NCBI GenBank assembly: GCA_030374735.1
Contig: JASCIV010000936.1
Coordinates: 1 to 10,035 of the forward strand
DNA: 10,035 bases
Direction: 5' to 3'
Origin: Gracilaria caudata
Taxonomy: Eukaryota; Rhodophyta; Florideophyceae; Gracilariales; Gracilariaceae
This document shows positions 6,434 through 10,035 of the stretch, piece after piece. Below the pieces are notes generated by a model that ran no database searches, was not told where the DNA came from, and saw nothing but the letters and a program-made list of their open reading frames with translations. The position numbers and the translations under genes were made by a program. Within the stretch, counting starts at the first letter, position 1, and every line of letters starts with the position of its first letter.

Positions 6434-6452
6434 GGGTACGGTCTTAGTTGCC
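6434..6452. repeat. degenerate relative of the small element's terminal repeat
   Basis: The 19 bases starting GGGTACGGT match the left end of the 5162-5279 element at 15 positions and end in the same AGTTGCC. At 6481-6492 CGGGCGCATTTA echoes its internal CGGGCGCCTTTA. No matching right end or target duplication is found, so this would be a decayed or rearranged copy. Confidence 0.35.
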
Positions 6453-6499
6453 ATGATGGACATAAGCTCTATATCCCCCACGGGCGCATTTAGCGCTTA

Positions 6500-6793
6500 A
6501 ATCCCCCATAAGACATGCCTCAATTGCACAGCACATGAAGACCCATTGAACAAGACTAGGCTTAGCTCATTAGGCAAGACAATAGATCTCGCCCGTTAAT
6601 AGTTGCGAACGACACTTAGATCTGGCTTGTAGTCCTACATTTGGCATGCATAGCAACATTGGTAGCTGTTGACTAGAGTAAAGACACGAGCAGAATGCAG
6701 TGGTAGTTGTACTCACCGCAAACTCGCGCGGTAGGGAAGGCAACAGACAAAAGGAACAGGCAAAGAACTCAGAAGTCTCTCGCGAGCATGCCT
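6500..6793. other. gene-free stretch between genes C and D
   Basis: No supported gene, repeat or RNA gene is seen. Confidence 0.4.
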
Positions 6794-6824
6794 CCGGACA
6801 CTAGCAGACTGCTGCTGTGTCCGG
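6794..6824 (-). terminator. hairpin downstream of gene D
   Basis: CCGGACAC (6794-6801) pairs perfectly with GTGTCCGG (6817-6824). The stem can extend through AGCAG/CTGCT with one bulged base, leaving a 4-base loop. It lies about 115 bases past the gene D stop, and a run of nine A's (6832-6842 region) sits between the two. A 3'-end role is possible, but eukaryotic genes do not normally need such a hairpin. Confidence 0.3.
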
Positions 6825-6940
6825 GTATTTAACAAAAAAAAACCGACTCCTTCGTGGGTCGCAACAACACTCTACCCAAAGAGCGCGCAACAAAAGCTAC
6901 CTACGCAATTCTGCGTCGAATATCTCTTCTCACACAGTAG

Positions 6941-8362
6941 CTACATTGAAGCTTCGATCACAAAGCGTGAACCGCGGCACCCAACCTGCATGCAACGACT
7001 TATGTTTCGTCCGTCGTCAAGCTCTTTCACTACATCGCACCCGGACCCATGTAAAAATCCAACATGCCCCGAAACTCCATCCGCACACTGAAACTTCCTT
7101 AACTCTACTCCTTTCACACCATTCCCATTCGTACTGATCTGAAGAGGATTGGCTCCACAGTGGTGTCCCAATATTTCGCGTACCAGATGAAATGCTCCGT
7201 CCATGCAGTTTCTCTTTTGTGTGACAATTGAACGAATGGCCATGTTCAAACTGAATATCACTACCAGTACAATTGTCAACGGAACGATGTTGATTAACGG
7301 TCCAGCCACTGTAATATCCACGGCACAGACTGATTCGGTCGTGCCCCGACGAGGACCGCTTCTCCAAGCCCGAGGAACTGTGTTGCTTTTCTTCTGAAAG
7401 CTCATGCTTTCTCGAACGCCAGCAGACACATAGCGTTGGACCTCGTTCGCATCGAAGGAACAATCCAAATAAGCTCCATACAAAACTCCAATATCTGTAT
7501 AATTCCTTTCCGAAGCAATCACATTACAGGGCATTTGAGTAGCAAGCCTAATGCTGTCTAACACGACGTTCAGATGTGTCGCAGGGTCAAAACGGACCAA
7601 CACAGAGTTTAGAACTTGCTCGTTTTCAATGTTCCACTGTGCAAATGACGAGAAAATAATTAGAGTGTCATTCGATGCCATGAGCGTTCCTACTTCACCG
7701 ATATACTCACGGTTCATGAAGGCAATATACCCAGAACTTTGACGTTCTTCAATCAGAGACAAAAACTGCTTTTGGGTTGGTATAACGCCAAGTGCCACTC
7801 GAACCGAGCAGTACGATGCTGAAGATAGAACCGTACCGAGACTTGTTTTCAACGGAATGCGTGTGCAAGGTTGGTCAAATTGTTGATCAACTTGTTGCTC
7901 ACTCAGTACTAACGGCCTTTTAGGTGTGCGCTGAACAAGAGCATAATCTCCACGACTGCATGCATCGAGCCGCTTCTCCGACGGAAGCGCTATCGCTATT
8001 GAAGCTATGTTGACGGCCAAGATGAGCACGCGAGCACAAACGGGTACAATGAGCAGACGACGACAAGGCTTGTGTTGCGCAGGAGGCTGGTCAAAGGTTC
8101 TGAAATCGTATCGACCACGCACCCAGTATAAGATTTTCAACACATCATCCGAGTTGAGAAACACGTAAGAGCGAGCTATGGAGCGGTAAGTGAGTATGTC
8201 TCGGTCTGACAAGAAAATCAATCGATTGATGACACTTCCAAAGTTGGCAATGATGAACGCAATGATCAGGGACGTGGCGATGGTGTTCAACGCCTCGCTT
8301 TGAAACTGGGCGGTGGAGAAAGTGCTTTTTGGCGTGAAATCAATCACGTCGGTGATGGCCAT
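6941..8362 (-). CDS. three-helix membrane protein with a six-cysteine ectodomain
   Basis: Read from the ATG at 8362, the product has 473 residues. Hydrophobic helices lie at about 26-50, 103-127 and 353-377. The loop between the first two is charged (51-102) and probably cytoplasmic. The segment between helices 2 and 3 (128-350) has six cysteines (135, 166, 185, 279, 301, 346) and two N-glycosylation sequons (Asn231, Asn287), so it is probably an extracytoplasmic disulfide-bonded domain. The C-terminal tail (378-473) begins with Lys/Arg and has further cysteines (386, 402, 426, 442, 457, 462). An in-frame ATG at 8530 would add 56 Arg-rich residues with no helix. I prefer 8362, since M-A-I-T-D-V-I-D-F starts a normal membrane-protein N-terminus, but this is not certain. 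No channel, kinase or transporter motif is seen. The family is not recognised, and a surface receptor or sensor is only one possibility. It is transcribed away from gene E. Confidence 0.75.
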   Translation of the reverse strand: MAITDVIDFTPKSTFSTAQFQSEALNTIATSLIIAFIIANFGSVINRLIFLSDRDILTYRSIARSYVFLNSDDVLKILYWVRGRYDFRTFDQPPAQHKPCRRLLIVPVCARVLILAVNIASIAIALPSEKRLDACSRGDYALVQRTPKRPLVLSEQQVDQQFDQPCTRIPLKTSLGTVLSSASYCSVRVALGVIPTQKQFLSLIEERQSSGYIAFMNREYIGEVGTLMASNDTLIIFSSFAQWNIENEQVLNSVLVRFDPATHLNVVLDSIRLATQMPCNVIASERNYTDIGVLYGAYLDCSFDANEVQRYVSAGVRESMSFQKKSNTVPRAWRSGPRRGTTESVCAVDITVAGPLINIVPLTIVLVVIFSLNMAIRSIVTQKRNCMDGAFHLVREILGHHCGANPLQISTNGNGVKGVELRKFQCADGVSGHVGFLHGSGCDVVKELDDGRNISRCMQVGCRGSRFVIEASM

Positions 8363-8530
8363 AGTTTGTTTCACGGCGACTGTTCTTGCAGGGAATCGAA
8401 ATCTCTTCGTTGAGTAGGACACCGAAGGTACAGCTCCACTTTGGCTTCTTACGTTATTCCAGCATCTTGTGTGCCATCGCAGCCGCCGATGAGATTCGCA
8501 AGTCATACTCGACGAAACTAGGCCATTCAT

Positions 8531-8775
8531 CGGAGATTCGTTTTTTCGACACTGTGTGAGTCACACGCGTGGGCAACGATTTCTCGTTGTACTACGCACA
8601 AACGTGTAAATCTCAGCAATTACAAAGTCTTCTCTCTCGATGATGAACGTGAACACGCCGGAGCTGCAAACTTCGTGAGCTGCTTATGTAGCCATCGTTC
8701 GTATCAATCTTCTCGAGTTGCAGAAATTCCGGACGTCCCTTGGATTTATGGCTTTGCATTCCAGGTGCTAACCAC
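8531..8775. other. shared upstream region of genes D and E
   Basis: There is no supported gene. It is the likely promoter region of gene D. No strong TATA box is visible on the minus strand apart from a weak ATAAAT near 8742-8748. Confidence 0.35.
8554..8566. promoter_or_regulatory. palindrome with an AP-1/GCN4-type bZIP core
   Basis: GTGTGAGTCACAC is a perfect palindrome around one central base and contains TGAGTCA (8557-8563), the classic bZIP dimer site. It lies 192 bases upstream of the preferred gene D start. It is a candidate control site only. Confidence 0.3.
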
Positions 8776-9226
8776 GTGTAACCAGACCAAGTCGAGAGAC
8801 TGGGGAGGAAGAGGTTCGATGCCTCCTTGTTTACTGGAGGCAGCAGGAACTACGTTAAGTACGCTATCTGTTCCAACATCCACGTATGTCTCAACATGTG
8901 GGCTGCACCTAGGACCCTGAATCTAGGGTGTCCGTTTTGGGTCACAACAGCAAGGCATATGTCCGAAGTGGCTACACATTTGCAGGGATAGAATGGAAGG
9001 CATTGAGTCTCGGTGTCATGATCGCATTCCTAATTCAAGCACGTGGTTTCAAATATGTACAACGGCAGCAAACGTTCCGGTCAGAGACGACGGTACAAGT
9101 GTTTCATGCGTAGCATAGTGTTTGCATGCAACTTCGAGAGAACTCACGTCTCCCGAGACAGATCTGTGCGATGTCGGCTGGTTCAGAAATCGCGATTGGA
9201 ATAGCTCAAAAACTGCACCAGTTTGA
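8776..9226 (+). pseudogene. decayed coding stretch upstream of gene E, likely its lost ectodomain
   Basis: Two plus-strand frames alternate. One is open from 8776 to a TAG at 8989-8991 and includes T-G-G-S-R-N-Y-V-K-Y-A-I-C-S-N-I. The other is open from 8927 to a TAG at 9116-9118, including C-P-K-W-L-H-I-C-R-D-R-M-E-G-I-E and N-S-S-T-W-F-Q-I-C. It then runs from 9119 to a TGA at 9224-9226, including L-C-D-V-G-W-F-R-N-R-D-W-N-S-S-K. The regular cysteines, tryptophans and two N-x-S sequons look like an extracellular domain. The last stretch stops where gene E's own frame begins, one frame away. The simplest view is a membrane-protein gene whose 5' half carries frameshifts and stops. Introns are the alternative, but no clear donor-acceptor pair is visible. 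There is no recognised domain. Confidence 0.35.
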
Positions 9227-9777
9227 TATGTATTCAACTGCTGCTTTCGGGCGAAGCGACTGCAGGGCTGCACGAGGGGAGCAGAAGAGTGCGTCTTCTG
9301 GCGTACGTGGCGGAACGAAGGTTGTTCAACGCGGAGGCCGTGAAGGAAATGGAGTATCTGATTCTGAAATCGGCGCTGGGGCAAGTGGCGATGGTGGCGA
9401 TTCTGGTGGCCTACGAGGAAGGTGTGGTCGGGCTTGAAGAATCTAGAGCGGTGCGCGAAGTTGTGCGGGGACAGTGGCGACAGGTGGGCACGATCAGTGC
9501 GCTGGGGCTGGTGCTGGTGTGCATTCTGGTGGGTACAGCGCTGCTGCCGGCGGTCTGGGACTCGACGGTTCGCTGGAGGATTGCGGCGGTGCAGAAGAGG
9601 GAGAGCGGCGAGCGGATTTGCGGGGGACAGATGCGGGTGCACGTGGGCACGTGGCTGTCCCGGGGAGGGAGCGTCGCTGCGGTTGCGTGTGCTGCCGGAG
9701 AGCGTGAGCTGAAGGTGACTGACACGCGTGGCTACGTGGCAGATCTCGAGCCGATTTCGTGGAAGCGCTTTGAATAA
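9223..9777 (+). CDS. membrane-protein C-terminal region, start not resolved
   Basis: The frame opens after a TAG at 9202-9204 and ends with TAA at 9775-9777. It has no early ATG: the first is at 9349, giving 142 residues, but protein-like sequence begins before it (L-L-L-S-G-E-A-T-A-G-L-H-E-G-S-R-R). I therefore mark it as 5'-incomplete. Numbered from 9223, hydrophobic segments lie at about 45-64 (A-L-G-Q-V-A-M-V-A-I-L-V-A-Y) and 89-111 (I-S-A-L-G-L-V-L-V-C-I-L-V-G), separated by an acidic/basic loop. The tail is soluble with Cys144 and Cys165. Third positions are rich in G, like the codon bias of gene A and unlike gene D. The long antisense frame is rich in His, Arg and Pro and is rejected as its shadow. 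The family is not recognised. It is probably the surviving 3' part of a broken gene or the last exon of a spliced one. Confidence 0.55.
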   Translation: MICIQLLLSGEATAGLHEGSRRVRLLAYVAERRLFNAEAVKEMEYLILKSALGQVAMVAILVAYEEGVVGLEESRAVREVVRGQWRQVGTISALGLVLVCILVGTALLPAVWDSTVRWRIAAVQKRESGERICGGQMRVHVGTWLSRGGSVAAVACAAGERELKVTDTRGYVADLEPISWKRFE

Positions 9778-9799
9778 TTTTCTTTTTTTTTCAAGATTA

Positions 9800-9908
9800 T
9801 GCAATTTCCCGCTTTCTGCCGAGCTCAACAGCACGACGCTCCTCCTTGACACCGGGAGTGCTTTGTTGCCGCCGGCGCATTGGTCCACTCTGGATTTGCT
9901 CCAGCTTA
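9800..9908 (+). pseudogene. possible aspartic-protease active-site fragment
   Basis: In a frame different from gene E, the DNA after its stop reads L-N-S-T-T-L-L-L-D-T-G-S-A-L-L-P-P. The D-T-G-S (9848-9859) after three hydrophobic residues and before Ala-Leu fits the first active-site loop of pepsin-type (A1) aspartic proteases. There is no start codon, no second lobe, and the frame ends at 9958 after running into an inverted repeat. If real, it is a short relic. A four-residue motif can arise by chance. Confidence 0.22.
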
Positions 9909-9937
9909 TAGCAAAGCTCCTACTAGGGGCTGCGCTA
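9909..9937. repeat. imperfect 14-bp inverted repeat
   Basis: TAGCAAAGCTCCTA (9909-9922) and TAGGGGCTGCGCTA (9924-9937) pair at 11 of 14 positions around one base. The core GCAAAGCTCCTA is shared exactly with 1958-1969. It may be a remnant of a small palindromic repeat family. Confidence 0.4.
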
Positions 9938-9958
9938 GCCTACCTATATTTAGATTAG

Positions 9959-10035
9959 AGCTAATGTTCACAAAAATCTGTTCAAAAACTAGCTAGACGC
10001 AACTTTTTGGCACATTGCTGGCCCTTTTGGCAGAT
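9959..10035. other. right edge, nothing recognised
   Basis: Short flank to the window end. No feature is seen. Confidence 0.4.

Noticed and set aside
8811..8826. tRNA T-arm look-alike (GGTTCGATGCC)
   Set aside because: Only four stem pairs form, and no matching acceptor stem, A box or anticodon arm lies upstream.
9049..9888. 279-codon minus-strand frame across gene E
   Set aside because: His, Arg, Pro and Ser bias without domains. The plus strand shows hydrophobic helices and G-rich third positions, so the minus frame is a shadow.

Overview
The window looks like nuclear DNA of a eukaryote. The genes have no bacterial ribosome-binding sites or operon spacing. They stand alone with several hundred bases between them, and two have good TATA boxes about 110-130 bases before the start codon. 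Three encode proteins with a signal peptide (one also with N-glycosylation sequons), and none needs an intron to be read. An intron-poor alga such as a red alga would fit, but this is a weak guess from style, not from a recognised marker gene. Composition is mosaic: two GC-rich coding islands (about 700-1600 and 9200-9780) are separated by AT-rich, relic-filled DNA.

Layout from left to right: a decayed C2H2 zinc-finger fragment enters at the left edge (3-266, +). Gene A (842-1594, +) encodes a secreted protein with 12 cysteines. Positions 1600-4000 are mostly gene-free. They hold a possible retrotransposon gag relic (2094-2360, -), an 11-bp tandem repeat and a stop-interrupted minus-strand frame ending at a consensus splice donor (3152-3490, -). 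Gene B (4075-4551, +) is a secreted protein made of two near-identical six-cysteine modules joined by a proline-rich linker, with a decayed third module just after its stop. A 118-bp miniature inverted-repeat element with a 12-bp target-site duplication lies at 5162-5279. Gene C (5704-6051, +) is a small secreted precursor whose frame seems broken near its end, because a coherent reading continues in the -1 frame to 6170.

On the right, gene D (6941-8362, -) encodes a three-helix membrane protein with a six-cysteine ectodomain. It is divergent from gene E (about 9205-9777, +), a membrane-protein C-terminal region with no good start codon. The space between them holds interleaved open stretches that look like E's decayed upstream half. 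A short stretch after E carries an aspartic-protease-like DTGS motif, followed by an imperfect inverted repeat.

The genes do not form a recognisable pathway. The common theme is extracytoplasmic, cysteine-rich products (A, B, C and the D ectodomain) of families I do not recognise, in a neighbourhood with several frame breaks, a clear small transposon and relics of others. The strongest observations are the small element with its 12-bp duplication, the frame break in gene C and the third decayed module of gene B. All functional statements rest on reading the sequence, with no database search.
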